A stretch of 64,000 bases of DNA from Rhabdobacter roseus (GCF_014202275.1 NZ_JACHGF010000008.1:124001-188000); one strand, 5' to 3'; positions 45,970 to 54,903 are shown, numbered from the stretch's first letter. Translations and numbers: made by a program. Notes: generated by a model from the sequence alone, not told the origin.

Positions 45970-47154
45970 ATGAGTATGATGATGGAGAAAATAGAGATAA
46001 GTACCGCCGACCGCATCCGGGAGGCCTACGCAGAACACTTCGGACAAGCCGCGACCCGCTTGTTCCGCTCGCCGGGCCGCATTAATCTGATTGGTGAACA
46101 TACCGACTACAACCAGGGCTTTGTGCTACCCGCCAGCGTGGATAAAGCCGTGTACTTTGCGCTGAGTCCGCGCTCCGACGCGCGCGTGATCCTGCACGCC
46201 GTGGACCTGGGAGCTACCTACGCCTTTGACCTCCACGACCTCGCCAAGCCCGCCGACAGCTGGCCGTACTACCAGCTGGGGATATTGGATCAGCTCCAAA
46301 AAAACGGCTACCGCATCGGCGGGTTTCAGGCTGCGTTTGGCAGTGATCTGCCGGTAGGTGCGGGCATGTCGTCGTCGGCGGCGCTGGAGTGTTGTTTGCT
46401 TTTTGCGCTTAATGAGCTGTTTGTGCTGGGGTTGGATCGACTCGCCATCGTAAAAATGGCCCAACGCGCCGAAAACGAGTACGTGGGGGTCAACTGCGGC
46501 ATCATGGATCAGTTTGCGTCGGTATTTGGAAAGGCCGAATCGGTGATCCGGCTGGACTGCCGCTCGCTGGAGTACGAGTACTTTCCCTTTGCCATGAACG
46601 AATACCTGCTGGTACTTTGCGACACGTCCGTGAAGCACTCGCTGGCCAGCTCCGAGTACAATACCCGGCGGCAGGAGTGCGAAGCCGGCGTAGCGATTCT
46701 ACAAAAGTACCAGCCCGACATCCAAAGCCTGCGCGATGCTACTCCGGCCCTGGTGGAAGCCCACCGCGAGGAACTGGGCGAGGTAATCTACCGCCGCTGC
46801 AAGTACATGACCGAGGAGATTCGGCGTGTACAGGAAGCTTGCGAGTTGCTGCTCCGGGGCGATTTGGTGGGTTTTGGGGCCAAGATGTACCAAACCCACG
46901 ATGGCCTCCAGCACGAGTACGAGGTAAGCTGTGAGGAATTGGATTTTCTGGTAGAGCAAACCCGCGCCGATTCGAACGTCCTCGGTGCCCGCATGATGGG
47001 CGGGGGCTTTGGTGGCTGTACGATCAACCTGGTGCGGGCGGATGCGGTGGAAGAATTTGAAACCTACCAGAAAAAAGCCTACTTTCAGGCCTACGGCATT
47101 CCGTTGCCCTGCTATCGGGTCCGAATCACCGACGGTACCGGCGAAATACTTTAA
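45970..47154 (+). CDS. galK: Galactokinase
   Basis: This GHMP kinase shows the galactokinase signature (SPGRINLIGEHTDYNQGFVLP), the ATP-binding loop (PVGAGMSSSAALE) and the C-terminal motif MMGGGFGGCTINL. It phosphorylates galactose to galactose-1-phosphate in the Leloir pathway. The ATG at 45970 or the one at 45982 is the start; a TTG at 45967 is unlikely. The aldose epimerase gene follows 43 bp later, so galK and galM form an operon. No galT or galE is present in the window. Confidence 0.96.
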   Translation: MSMMMEKIEISTADRIREAYAEHFGQAATRLFRSPGRINLIGEHTDYNQGFVLPASVDKAVYFALSPRSDARVILHAVDLGATYAFDLHDLAKPADSWPYYQLGILDQLQKNGYRIGGFQAAFGSDLPVGAGMSSSAALECCLLFALNELFVLGLDRLAIVKMAQRAENEYVGVNCGIMDQFASVFGKAESVIRLDCRSLEYEYFPFAMNEYLLVLCDTSVKHSLASSEYNTRRQECEAGVAILQKYQPDIQSLRDATPALVEAHREELGEVIYRRCKYMTEEIRRVQEACELLLRGDLVGFGAKMYQTHDGLQHEYEVSCEELDFLVEQTRADSNVLGARMMGGGFGGCTINLVRADAVEEFETYQKKAYFQAYGIPLPCYRVRITDGTGEIL

Positions 47155-47197
47155 TACCTTTATGCCATCCAAGTCCTAACCTTTTCTTTTAATTCTT

Positions 47198-48337
47198 ATG
47201 AAAAACGCTCTCTTCTTTGCCGCGCTGCTTGGCTCATCTCTGGTTGGGTGTCAAAGTAAAGAAAAAACCCAAACTATGGAAGCTACCATTGTAAAGACCC
47301 CCTTCGGAAAACTGGAAGACGGGCAAACGGCCGACCTCTACACGCTGACCAACAGCAACGGCATGACCGTGAAAATTACCAACTACGGAGGGATCATTAC
47401 CCACCTGACCGCCCCCGACCGCGAGGATAACTACGAAGATGTCGTTTTGGGTTTCGACTCACTGGCCGACTACCTCAAAGGGCACCCGTTTTTTGGCGCG
47501 CTGGTAGGCCGCTACGGCAACCGCATTGGGCAGGCGCGCTTTACGTTGGACGGGAAATCGTATAGCCTGGCGGCCAACAATGGTCCCAACAGCCTGCACG
47601 GCGGCAAAAAAGGCTTTGATAAGGCACTCTGGAATGCCGAAGAAATCCGGGCTGACACCACGGTAGGTCTGCGGCTCACGCACGTGAGTCCTGACATGGA
47701 CGAAGGCTTTCCGGGTACTTTAAACGTGGAAGTGGTTTACACGCTCCAAAACGACAATTCGCTCCGGATCGACTACAAGGCTACGACCGACAAGCCCACC
47801 ATCGTTAACCTGACCAACCATTCCTACTTTAACCTCACGGGCCTGAAACGCGATATACTGGCGCACGAGCTCATGCTCCAGGCGGATAGCATCGTGCCGG
47901 TCAATACCCGGCTCATCCCCACGGGCAAGCTCATGGCGGTGGAAGGTACCCCCTTCGATTTCACCAAACCGACGCCCATCGGCCAGCGCATCGACCAGAC
48001 CGACCACGAGCAGATCAAAAATGGCGGCGGCTACGACCACTGCTGGGCCATCAACCGCGCCGACCAGGCCCTACTGCGCTTCGCTACCGTGCGGGAGCCC
48101 CAGAGCGGCCGTATCATGGAAGTATATACGTCGGAGCCCGGCGTGCAGTTTTACACGGGCAATTTCCTGGATGGCTCCCTAAGCGGCAAAGGCGCTACCT
48201 ACAGCAAACGCTTCGGCTTCTGCCTCGAAACCCAGCACTACCCCGACTCCCCCAACCAGCGGCAGTTTCCGTCGGTGGTGCTGCGCCCCGACGAGACGTA
48301 TACGTCCAGTACCATGTTCAAGTTTTCGGCGAAGTAG
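47198..48337 (+). CDS. galM: Aldose 1-epimerase (galactose mutarotase), lipoprotein form
   Basis: This 379-residue protein has the aldose 1-epimerase fold: NYGGIITHLTAPDR, FGALVGRYGNRIGQARF, the catalytic His in NLTNHSYFNL, YDHCWAIN, and the YTSEPGVQFYTGNF segment with the catalytic Glu. It converts beta- to alpha-galactose. An unusual point is the N-terminal lipoprotein signal (LLGSSLVGCQSKEK, Cys19), which places the enzyme outside the cytoplasm while its partner galactokinase is inside. It would therefore act on free sugar in the periplasm or at the surface. Confidence 0.95.
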   Translation: MKNALFFAALLGSSLVGCQSKEKTQTMEATIVKTPFGKLEDGQTADLYTLTNSNGMTVKITNYGGIITHLTAPDREDNYEDVVLGFDSLADYLKGHPFFGALVGRYGNRIGQARFTLDGKSYSLAANNGPNSLHGGKKGFDKALWNAEEIRADTTVGLRLTHVSPDMDEGFPGTLNVEVVYTLQNDNSLRIDYKATTDKPTIVNLTNHSYFNLTGLKRDILAHELMLQADSIVPVNTRLIPTGKLMAVEGTPFDFTKPTPIGQRIDQTDHEQIKNGGGYDHCWAINRADQALLRFATVREPQSGRIMEVYTSEPGVQFYTGNFLDGSLSGKGATYSKRFGFCLETQHYPDSPNQRQFPSVVLRPDETYTSSTMFKFSAK

Positions 48338-48363
48338 GGGACAGGCTAACTTCACTAAGTCCT

Positions 48364-48430
48364 TGGGGTTGAATCACCCAGCGTTTGAAACGCTAAGGAT
48401 CAGCGATCCCAGGTACGTGGGATCGAGCTA
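48364..48430. repeat. Dispersed repeat A, copy 1
   Basis: This 67-bp sequence begins GGGGTTGAATCACCCAGCGT and includes GATCAGCGATCCCAGG and a small hairpin GCGTTTGAAACGC. A direct copy with several substitutions lies at 54934-54999. Confidence 0.75.
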
Positions 48431-48431
48431 G

Positions 48432-48470
48432 AAAAAGGGTAGCGGGCCTGCGGGTTCGCTACCCTTTTTT
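48432..48470 (+). terminator. Terminator after galM
   Basis: The stem AAAAAGGGTAGCG pairs with CGCTACCCTTTTTT around a 13-base loop; the T-run sits on the plus strand. It lies about 100 bp after the galM stop, with repeat A between the two. Confidence 0.8.
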
Positions 48471-48595
48471 GGTTGGAAAATAGGGAGTATATTTACTTGG
48501 ACGCTTCATTAATAATCCAGTAGTAGCGTAGCATGGGTGGTTAAGTCAGAGAGGTAGTTTGCAAAAACGGGAATATTCATTTTATAAAACAAAAG

Positions 48596-50092
48596 ATGGC
48601 TCTATACCCAAAGCTATTTTCTTCTTTTGCTCTGCTACGACGTTTCACCGTCGGGATCTTGTGTGTCCCGACCCTACTGATGACACTGACTGTTTCTTGC
48701 CAGCGCGCAGAACAAGCTGACGAGCCTTTGATTGCCACCCATATTTCGGGTAAATACTTGGGTAGGCCAGCAATGTTTAAGCATCTTGTAGCCGAGGAGA
48801 TGCCGTTATTAAAACAAATCTCGCTAACCAGGTATATCTTTTCTTTGGAAGAAATGATACACCTGGCTTCGGGAAATACGAATGCGCTGGATAGTACCTT
48901 TTCTATGACCCTCTATTTGAACAAACCAATAAACGCTTGCCTGCTTGGTTCTGAATCGGAGGTGTTTATTACCCCGGGAGACAGCGTTTATCTGGAAACC
49001 GATCTAATGTATATCAGGTCGGCAAGCGGAGCCCGTAGCGACAACTACCGGGTGTCGGAGGTCATCTCGCAGCTGGGCCATTTGAATGAAACTACGTTCA
49101 ACGGAAACGATCCAATCAAGTTTAAATCTGAGTTTCAAGAACTTCATCGAAGAAGGCTCCAGGCCGTTGAACGGCTACAACTAACCCCGGAGAGTGCCGC
49201 TTTTTTTAAGGATAAGTACCAATATGTCTATTGGCAAAGTCTCCTGAGCTACTACAACCAAAAAAAAGATTCCCTGGAATTTGAGAAAGGCTTCTTGTCG
49301 GCTATTCCTATGGATAGGTTCCCGCTTTGCAGTACGCCGGTCATTCCTCGTCAATACTGGGGATTCTTAAGCGAGTTATTCCAGTATCAAAATAGAAAAT
49401 TTAAAAGTGACCGGGAAATCAGGGCCTACGCCGACTCCTTAGCAAGGTACTTTCCTACTGAATACCAGCAGCCAGTACTGATGACTATGCTATTGGAGCA
49501 ATTTAGGGCCAATGCCAAAGAATTTTATGCGAGGCCCGTTTTGGAAGAGTTCTATCAAACCTATGCTGCCTCCCGTTTAAAAGACAGCCTGGTGCAGCAC
49601 CTGACGAAAGACGCCTATGCTAGGTTCAGCTCCTACTCAGACCAGCTTCCGGATTATATCGAAAACCAGAAGTTTTATGACCCCGAAGGAAATGTGCTGA
49701 CTTTTAGGGAAATCTTGGACTCGAACACAGTACCCGGAAAAGGCATCTACCTTGATTTTTGGGCGAGTTGGTGCGGGCCGTGCATCGGAGAAATGGAGGC
49801 AGCTCGGGCGGTAAACTGGGAGGGACTACCCGTCCGGAGAATCTATATTTCTTTAGATGATAACCAAGAGAAATGGATCAAAGCCAGCAAGAAATACGGC
49901 GTTATGTCGGGGCAATACCTGCTTGATAGGGGTAGTTCTCATTGGACAACCCATGTGTTTACCCACTTTTTCGGGGCCGACAAGGGTATTCCCAAGTACA
50001 TTTTACTCAACAAAAGCGGCCGATTATTTTCGGTCAATGCCCCTAGGCCTTCGGATCAAGTACGTCTGAAGCAAATGATCCAGACTTTATAA
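48596..50092 (+). CDS. TlpA-like thioredoxin-fold lipoprotein
   Basis: This 498-residue protein has an N-terminal signal (TLLMTLTVSCQRAE, likely lipid-modified Cys37). A large unassigned alpha-helical region of about 330 residues follows. The C-terminal thioredoxin fold has the redox motif WCGPC (Cys393, Cys396), followed by a cis-Pro-type loop. It resembles Bacteroidota TlpA/ResA-type oxidoreductases (DUF4369-like N-terminus possible). It should work in the periplasm as a thiol-disulfide reductase. GC is lower than in the core genes, suggesting it lies on the accessory side of the boundary. Confidence 0.88.
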   Translation: MALYPKLFSSFALLRRFTVGILCVPTLLMTLTVSCQRAEQADEPLIATHISGKYLGRPAMFKHLVAEEMPLLKQISLTRYIFSLEEMIHLASGNTNALDSTFSMTLYLNKPINACLLGSESEVFITPGDSVYLETDLMYIRSASGARSDNYRVSEVISQLGHLNETTFNGNDPIKFKSEFQELHRRRLQAVERLQLTPESAAFFKDKYQYVYWQSLLSYYNQKKDSLEFEKGFLSAIPMDRFPLCSTPVIPRQYWGFLSELFQYQNRKFKSDREIRAYADSLARYFPTEYQQPVLMTMLLEQFRANAKEFYARPVLEEFYQTYAASRLKDSLVQHLTKDAYARFSSYSDQLPDYIENQKFYDPEGNVLTFREILDSNTVPGKGIYLDFWASWCGPCIGEMEAARAVNWEGLPVRRIYISLDDNQEKWIKASKKYGVMSGQYLLDRGSSHWTTHVFTHFFGADKGIPKYILLNKSGRLFSVNAPRPSDQVRLKQMIQTL

Positions 50093-50125
50093 GTTTAGCC
50101 TTAAGGTACCTTTTATTGTATTTAT

Positions 50126-50286
50126 TTTACGATTCAGAAGTGTTTACAAACGAACGTACATACCACTAACACGCCTTCATGGCCGCGTAGCGGTTGAATG
50201 TTTATAGGGAAGAGGGCTCAGGGAGGGAACCCTCGTGCCGTTAGGTACGTAACAAGCTGTGGGTTAAGTAGCTAACGGCACGAGGG
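50126..50286. repeat. Dispersed hairpin repeat, copy 2 (inverted)
   Basis: This is the inverted relative of 31806-31962. It carries the GTGCCGTTAGGTACGTAAC / GTAGCTAACGGCAC hairpin (50235-50281), GAATGTTTATAG and AAACGAACGTACATACC. It directly precedes repeat C. Confidence 0.78.
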
Positions 50287-50294
50287 CGGATTTA

Positions 50295-50615
50295 GATGGC
50301 CGTTTTAGCTATAAACATGTCGTGCCTACGGCACTGATTTGGAAATAGAATTCTATACTTGCTGTTCATGTTTATTTTGCGTTATTGCGCTGAAGGATAT
50401 TCCGAAAAATATACATCCATTCCAATTTGCCCCATAATGGCCATTGATTTAGAGCTCAAAACCCCACCACCACCTGTAGCCTCTTTTCTTATATCAAAAC
50501 CAATGTCAGCAACATAATTACTAGGCTCTAAATCTTTGCCTTTTTGCATTAACCAAGTCTCAAGGGCATCAATTTGAGATGGCAGATCCCATGCTTCATC
50601 ACAAAGCCAATCCAA
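50295..50615. repeat. Duplicated 321-bp segment C, copy 1
   Basis: The segment from GATGGCCGTTTTAGC through CAATCCAA recurs in the same orientation at 54463-54783 with the same length and about 90% identity by eye. It includes most of a DUF4279-like gene and its 3' flank. The two copies bracket the SDR/HxlR/peptidase/IS256 segment. Confidence 0.85.
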
Positions 50616-50651
50616 AACAGGGCTGGAAATTAGCTGATTTTTTAGACTCAA
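50382..50651 (-). CDS. DUF4279-like small protein, N-terminally altered copy
   Basis: This 89-residue protein shares its last ~76 residues with the gene at 54550 (LDWLCDEAWDLPxQIxALETWLMQKGKDLEP, then DIGFDIRK and SMAIMGxIGMDxYFSEYP). Its first 13 residues (MSLKNQLISSPVL) are unrelated, so the 5' part has been replaced or lost. The pattern of Trp, long helix and beta-strands resembles DUF4279, small proteins sometimes acting as immunity proteins. The match is by pattern only. It may be a decayed duplicate. Confidence 0.55.
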   Translation of the reverse strand: MSLKNQLISSPVLDWLCDEAWDLPSQIDALETWLMQKGKDLEPSNYVADIGFDIRKEATGGGGVLSSKSMAIMGQIGMDVYFSEYPSAQ

Positions 50652-50851
50652 TGCTGAATCTGATAGCAGGGTGCACTATTCAATCTAAATGGATTCCTCG
50701 TTTGCCTCCAAAAATTCCGATTCAATCCCCATAAGAACCTCACTGGTTTCCCCGAAATAATCGGGGCAGGCAGTGCAACAGCGGTTTCATGCTTGGCTTT
50801 GCAAGCCGCACGAAAACCTAGTTGTTACCAGCCGTTTTTTCTGTCTACTTG

Positions 50852-51625
50852 TTAGATTGTTGGCAAAGCTCCACCGTCCACCGAATAGTTTGTTCCGTTG
50901 ATGTATTTTGCTTCGGTAGAAACAAGAAATGCAACAAGGTTAGCAACTTCTTCGGGTTCAGCCATTCTGCCTAATGGAACACCCACTTTGTCCATTACAG
51001 CTTTAAATGCTTCGTCTGAGGTAATATTTGACGACTCTGCGATGTTGTCAATAAATTCCAACATTAGCGGTGTTTTTACAACGCCCGGTGAAACAACATT
51101 TACTCGTATGCCTTTAGAGCCAACTTCGTTTGCCAATGCTTTGCTGTAAACATTCAACGCTGCTTTTGCAGAAGAATAAGACATTGTCATTTCCCAAATC
51201 GGTTGTTTTGCAGCACCCGTAGAAATGTTGATGATTACACCGCTTTTCTGTTCAATCATTGTCGGTAATAACGCTTTGTTAATACGAACAACAGACATAA
51301 AATTCAGTTGCCAATCGTTGATCCAATGTTCGTCCGAAAGAGCACTGAAACCGCCACCGGGACTTAAATTAGCGCCTGCATTGTTTACAATAATGTCTAT
51401 TCTGCCATATTTTCCCAAAATTTCTTTTGCGAGAGTTTCTGCACTTTCGCGTTGGGTAAGGTCTGCCGAAATGAAATGCTGCCCGTTTGTGATTTCTTTT
51501 GCTGCAGTTCGTGCCGTTACAATTACTTGCACACCTGCATTGCTTAATTTGTCAACAATGGCTTTGCCTATGCCCTTTGTTCCGCCTGTTACTAAGGCAA
51601 CTTGTCCTTTTAATGAATTGTCCAT
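50852..51625 (-). CDS. Short-chain dehydrogenase/reductase
   Basis: This 257-residue SDR has TGGTKGIG (cofactor binding), NNAG, the catalytic triad (Ser in INISTGA, Tyr and Lys in YSSAK) and the VSPGVVKTPL loop. It would reduce or oxidise a carbonyl using NAD(P). It is divergent from an HxlR regulator gene with a 107-bp intergenic region, a typical arrangement in which HxlR controls the oxidoreductase. GC is low compared with the core genome. Confidence 0.95.
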   Translation of the reverse strand: MDNSLKGQVALVTGGTKGIGKAIVDKLSNAGVQVIVTARTAAKEITNGQHFISADLTQRESAETLAKEILGKYGRIDIIVNNAGANLSPGGGFSALSDEHWINDWQLNFMSVVRINKALLPTMIEQKSGVIINISTGAAKQPIWEMTMSYSSAKAALNVYSKALANEVGSKGIRVNVVSPGVVKTPLMLEFIDNIAESSNITSDEAFKAVMDKVGVPLGRMAEPEEVANLVAFLVSTEAKYINGTNYSVDGGALPTI

Positions 51626-51664
51626 ACTATTTTTTTAAAAGTGAGTTGCAAAGCAAAATTAAAT

Positions 51665-51718
51665 ACTTTACATTTGCAAGTAGGTACATCAATGTATAGT
51701 AGTAACACTAAGTAAAGT
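51665..51718. promoter_or_regulatory. Divergent HxlR/SDR promoter region
   Basis: The 107-bp gap contains TACATTTG at 51669-51676, matching the Bacteroidota -7 consensus TAnnTTTG for the HxlR gene. A near-match to -33 (GTTG at 51645) lies upstream. On the other strand TAATTTTG at 51654-51661 would serve the SDR gene. A 7-bp inverted pair ACTTTAC/GTAAAGT (51665-51671 and 51712-51718) may be an operator, though its wide spacing is unusual. Confidence 0.4.
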
Positions 51719-51732
51719 TTTGAGCAGAATCT

Positions 51733-52065
51733 ATGTCTTTAAGCAAAAAAAAATTACAAAAGCCCGAAGAAAAATGCACGCTTCAAGAAATTTTAGGTGT
51801 AATAGGCGGAAAATGGTCTATGTCCATTATCTATGCTTTATTTACAGGCAAAAAGCGGTTTAGCGAATTAGAAAGGATTATACCAAACATAAATACCCGA
51901 ATGTTGGTCAAAGAATTGAAGAATATGGAAGCAAATGGAATTGTTGTCAGAGAAGTTTTTGCAACCGTTCCGCCAACCGTTGAATACACCTTAACAACAA
52001 AAGGGGAAAAGTTAGAGCCAATTATTAATGAATTGTATAAATGGGGTGTTGAATATGTCGGTTAG
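51733..52065 (+). CDS. HxlR-family transcriptional regulator
   Basis: This 110-residue protein is a complete winged-helix HxlR regulator: CTLQEILGVIGGKWSMSIIYALF, FSELERIIPNINTRMLVKELK and REVFATVPPTVEYTLTTKGEKL. The N-terminal cysteine (residue 15) is the redox-sensing position typical of the family. Such regulators often respond to aldehydes or electrophiles and control adjacent oxidoreductases, here the divergent SDR. It is followed at once by the peptidase gene. Confidence 0.95.
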   Translation: MSLSKKKLQKPEEKCTLQEILGVIGGKWSMSIIYALFTGKKRFSELERIIPNINTRMLVKELKNMEANGIVVREVFATVPPTVEYTLTTKGEKLEPIINELYKWGVEYVG

Positions 52066-52103
52066 TGTGTAATTGTCAACAGTTATCAATTGAAGCTTCG
52101 CTG

Positions 52104-53996
52104 ATGCCTGAAAACCCATCAACCTTGAAAAATATACTATTACAAATTTTTATTATCTTATTAGTTTTCTCAAATAGTTCTTTTGGGCAGGATCTGCCAA
52201 TTACTAAAAATGTAAAAGAAGCCTATAGGGTAGGTACAAGAGATATAAGCGGTGCTCCCGGTAAATTATACTGGCAAAACACCGGTGATTATAATATTAA
52301 AATAAAATTTGATTCTGCCACCCGATTATTAAATGGCACAGTAGATATTGAATACACTAACAACAGCAATGATACTTTAGCTCAACTTGTGTTTAAATTG
52401 TATCCAAACTTGTATAAAACGGATGCTATTCGTAATATGTATATTGCTCTTAAAGATTTAGGAGCCGGAGTTCAAATCGAGTCCTTTATAATTGATAACG
52501 AATATTTTGATAGCGCCAGGTATAAAATAATAGGGACAAATATGTATGTTGATAATAAAATCATTTTGCCAAAGCAAAAAGTACATATTACTGTAAATTA
52601 TAGTTATATCTTAAACGCAGGATCTTTTATCAGAACTGGTCAAATAGATACCGGAGCGTTCTTTATCGCGTATTTTTTTCCAAGAGTTGCCGTATATGAT
52701 GATATAGATGGTTGGAGTGAACATCCATATTTAGGTAAAGAAGAATTTTATAATGATTTTGGGGATTTTCATGTTGAGATTACAGTTCCTGACTATTATC
52801 AGGTTTGGGCAACAGGAGAACTTAAAAATAAGCATGAAGTTTTTACTAATGAAATAGTATATAGACTTGAACTTGCTCAACAAAGTGACAGTATTATAAA
52901 CATAATTACAACCGGAGATTTACAAAATGGACATGTTACAAATAAAAACAAGGATTCTGTAAATACTTGGATTTTTGATGCTAAAAACGTTATTGATTTT
53001 TCATTTTGCATAAGTAATCATTATGAATGGAAATCCACCAGTGTAATAGTAGATTCCACATCAAAAAGACGTGCCGGGGTTGATGCTGTATTTAATCCCA
53101 ATCATGAAGCTTTTTTACCTGTTATTTCTTATGCACGAAAAACAGTGGAGCTTATCAGTTATTATTTTCCTAAGATACCATTCCCATATTCTCACCTGAC
53201 TGTATTTGAAGGGTTGGATGCAATGGAATATCCTATGATGGTAAACATTTTACCTTTCAAAGATCCGGCTGATGCCATGGAACTTACAGCACATGAAGTT
53301 TTTCATTCATTATTCCCTTTTTATGTAGCCAATAACGAAACAAAGTATTCTTTTATGGATGAAGGCTTGGCGACATTAACAGAATTTATGTTCCATCCTC
53401 TTATCGATTCAACTATTCCTTTAAATTATGACATCAGCCCTGTAAACCTATCTGCGGGCACAGATGAAGATATGCCTGTTATGACACCTACCCCTCAATT
53501 ATATGGCAAGGCTAGGTTTGCGAACAAAGACTTAAAGCCTGCTTTGGCATATCTATATCTTCAGGAAATGCTTGGAGAATCTCAATTTCTGAAAGCTTTA
53601 CAATTATACATCACAAGGTGGGCAGGAAAGCACCCCACACCTTTTGATTTTTTCAACAGTATAAATGCTGGAAGTGGTATAAATTTAAATTGGTTTTGGA
53701 ATAATTGGTTTTTTGAAAAAAATGTTCCTGACCTTGCTATAAGTAATGTAAACAATCGTAAACTTAATTATTCGATTGATATTTCTAGTCCCGGTACATT
53801 AGCAGTTCCTATACATCTTACCATTATTTACGAAAACGGTTCTAAAGAGACAATCACTAAAGATATATCTTGCTGGGCAAATGGTAGAAAGCCAATCAAC
53901 TTAAAATTCAAAGCAAAGATGAAAGTTAAACAGTTGGTGTTAGGAAATGCTTACGACGTTGACATTAATCCTGAAAATAATAAGTGGACATTTTAA
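52104..53996 (+). CDS. M1-family metallopeptidase, secreted
   Basis: From the ATG at 52104 the protein has about 630 residues and an N-terminal hydrophobic signal (KNILLQIFIILLVFSNSSFG). It carries a gluzincin site HEVFH (His397, Glu398, His401) with the third ligand Glu420 in MDEG, the canonical HExxH-18-E spacing. The preceding region contains the M1-like N-terminal beta-domain. It is predicted to be an aminopeptidase-like enzyme. It is strongly AT-biased, and GTAC occurs only three times, so it was probably acquired with the SDR/HxlR pair. Confidence 0.87.
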   Translation: MPENPSTLKNILLQIFIILLVFSNSSFGQDLPITKNVKEAYRVGTRDISGAPGKLYWQNTGDYNIKIKFDSATRLLNGTVDIEYTNNSNDTLAQLVFKLYPNLYKTDAIRNMYIALKDLGAGVQIESFIIDNEYFDSARYKIIGTNMYVDNKIILPKQKVHITVNYSYILNAGSFIRTGQIDTGAFFIAYFFPRVAVYDDIDGWSEHPYLGKEEFYNDFGDFHVEITVPDYYQVWATGELKNKHEVFTNEIVYRLELAQQSDSIINIITTGDLQNGHVTNKNKDSVNTWIFDAKNVIDFSFCISNHYEWKSTSVIVDSTSKRRAGVDAVFNPNHEAFLPVISYARKTVELISYYFPKIPFPYSHLTVFEGLDAMEYPMMVNILPFKDPADAMELTAHEVFHSLFPFYVANNETKYSFMDEGLATLTEFMFHPLIDSTIPLNYDISPVNLSAGTDEDMPVMTPTPQLYGKARFANKDLKPALAYLYLQEMLGESQFLKALQLYITRWAGKHPTPFDFFNSINAGSGINLNWFWNNWFFEKNVPDLAISNVNNRKLNYSIDISSPGTLAVPIHLTIIYENGSKETITKDISCWANGRKPINLKFKAKMKVKQLVLGNAYDVDINPENNKWTF

Positions 53997-54006
53997 TTCC
54001 AAGTTG

Positions 54007-54447
54007 GAGTGTAAATTGAACGATGTCATTTTCTTTCAGCGGCCAATAAATGGCTCTCTGTCTGGCTGGATTCTGTTCCTGAATTTAATGTAAAGCTGCG
54101 ACATGGTCAAACCGTGCGACGGTCGCCCCAGTTCCTTACCGTCTTTTTGGTCTTGCGCCACGGGGTACCCCGCGTTACGGCGGTTGGCCACCCCGGATGC
54201 CTTGCTCTCTTCCAAGTGATTAGTCAGTTCACCTTCAAGCATAGATTCCAGCAGATATTTAATCATGGGGCGGAAAACCCCATCGGCACCGCCTTGTTTT
54301 TTGCCCTCGGACAGGCCCTGCATCGCCTCTTTCTTAAATTTTTCAAAATCAAAGTTTTTGTCTGTTTCCATGTCTGTGTCTGATAACGTTTTTGAATTTA
54401 GTTATTTTTACCTCACAAGGAGGTGACACAGTTCAGTTTACAGTCTC
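54007..54447 (-). mobile_element. Internally deleted IS256-family element
   Basis: The ends are imperfect inverted repeats: GAGTGTAAATTGAACGATGTCA at the left and, read inward from the right, GAGACTGTAAACTGAACTGTGTCA. The ~441-bp interval encodes only the beginning and the extreme end of an IS256-type transposase. It is therefore nonautonomous. No 8-bp target duplication is visible. Confidence 0.75.
54036..54371 (-). pseudogene. IS256-type transposase remnant
   Basis: The first ~65 residues (FDFEKFKKEAMQGLSEGKKQGG, then FRPMIKYLLESMLEGELTNHLEESK, NRRNAG) match the N-terminus of IS256-family transposases. The last ~20 residues (GLTMSQLYIKFRNRIQPD) match the family's C-terminus, which also appears in the +1 frame as WRKTKKTVRNWG before a frameshift. 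The central catalytic DDE region, about 290 codons, is missing. It cannot be an active transposase. Confidence 0.82.
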
Positions 54448-54462
54448 CACGCGGTCGGTTTG

Positions 54463-54783
54463 GATAGCCGTTTTAGCTATAAACATGTCGTGCCTATGGC
54501 ACTGATTTGGGAATACAATTTTATACTCGCTGCTCATGTTTATTTTGCATTATTGCACTGAAGGATATTCCGAAAAATATAAATCCATTCCAATTTTTCC
54601 CATAATTGCCATTGATTCAGAGCTCAAAACTCCACCACCACCGGCAGCGTCTTTTCTTATATCAAAGCCAATGTCAGCAACATAATTACCGGGCTCTAAA
54701 TCTTTGCCTTTTTGCATTAACCAAGTTTCAAGGGCATAAATCTGAAATGGTAGATCCCAAGCTTCATCACAAAGCCAATCCAA
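54463..54783. repeat. Duplicated 321-bp segment C, copy 2
   Basis: This is the direct partner of 50295-50615. It starts 16 bp after the right end of the IS256 remnant. Confidence 0.85.
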
Positions 54784-54903
54784 TTTCTCTCCCGAATCCA
54801 ATATGTAAATATTTATTGGCATTTTCTGTTCTTTTAATGTACAACGTGAAAGCATTGGTGTTAAGCGTGGTATTGGTAGCAATGCAAAGATAAACAGATG
54901 CAT
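54550..54903 (-). CDS. DUF4279-like small protein, fuller copy
   Basis: Reading from the ATG at 54903 (MHLFIFALLPIPRL) gives about 117 residues; an ATG at 54822 and a TTG at 54924 are alternatives. It shares its C-terminal ~76 residues with the gene at 50382. It has a more complete N-terminus compatible with DUF4279 (first strand, then a proline-rich loop). The family is found near toxins and defence genes; a role as immunity protein is speculative. It is AT-rich and lies in the accessory island. Confidence 0.6.
   Translation of the reverse strand: MHLFIFALLPIPRLTPMLSRCTLKEQKMPINIYILDSGEKLDWLCDEAWDLPFQIYALETWLMQKGKDLEPGNYVADIGFDIRKDAAGGGGVLSSESMAIMGKIGMDLYFSEYPSVQ

Noticed and set aside
54007-54447. 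Active insertion sequence
   Set aside because: The transposase lacks its catalytic centre and is frameshifted; it cannot move on its own.
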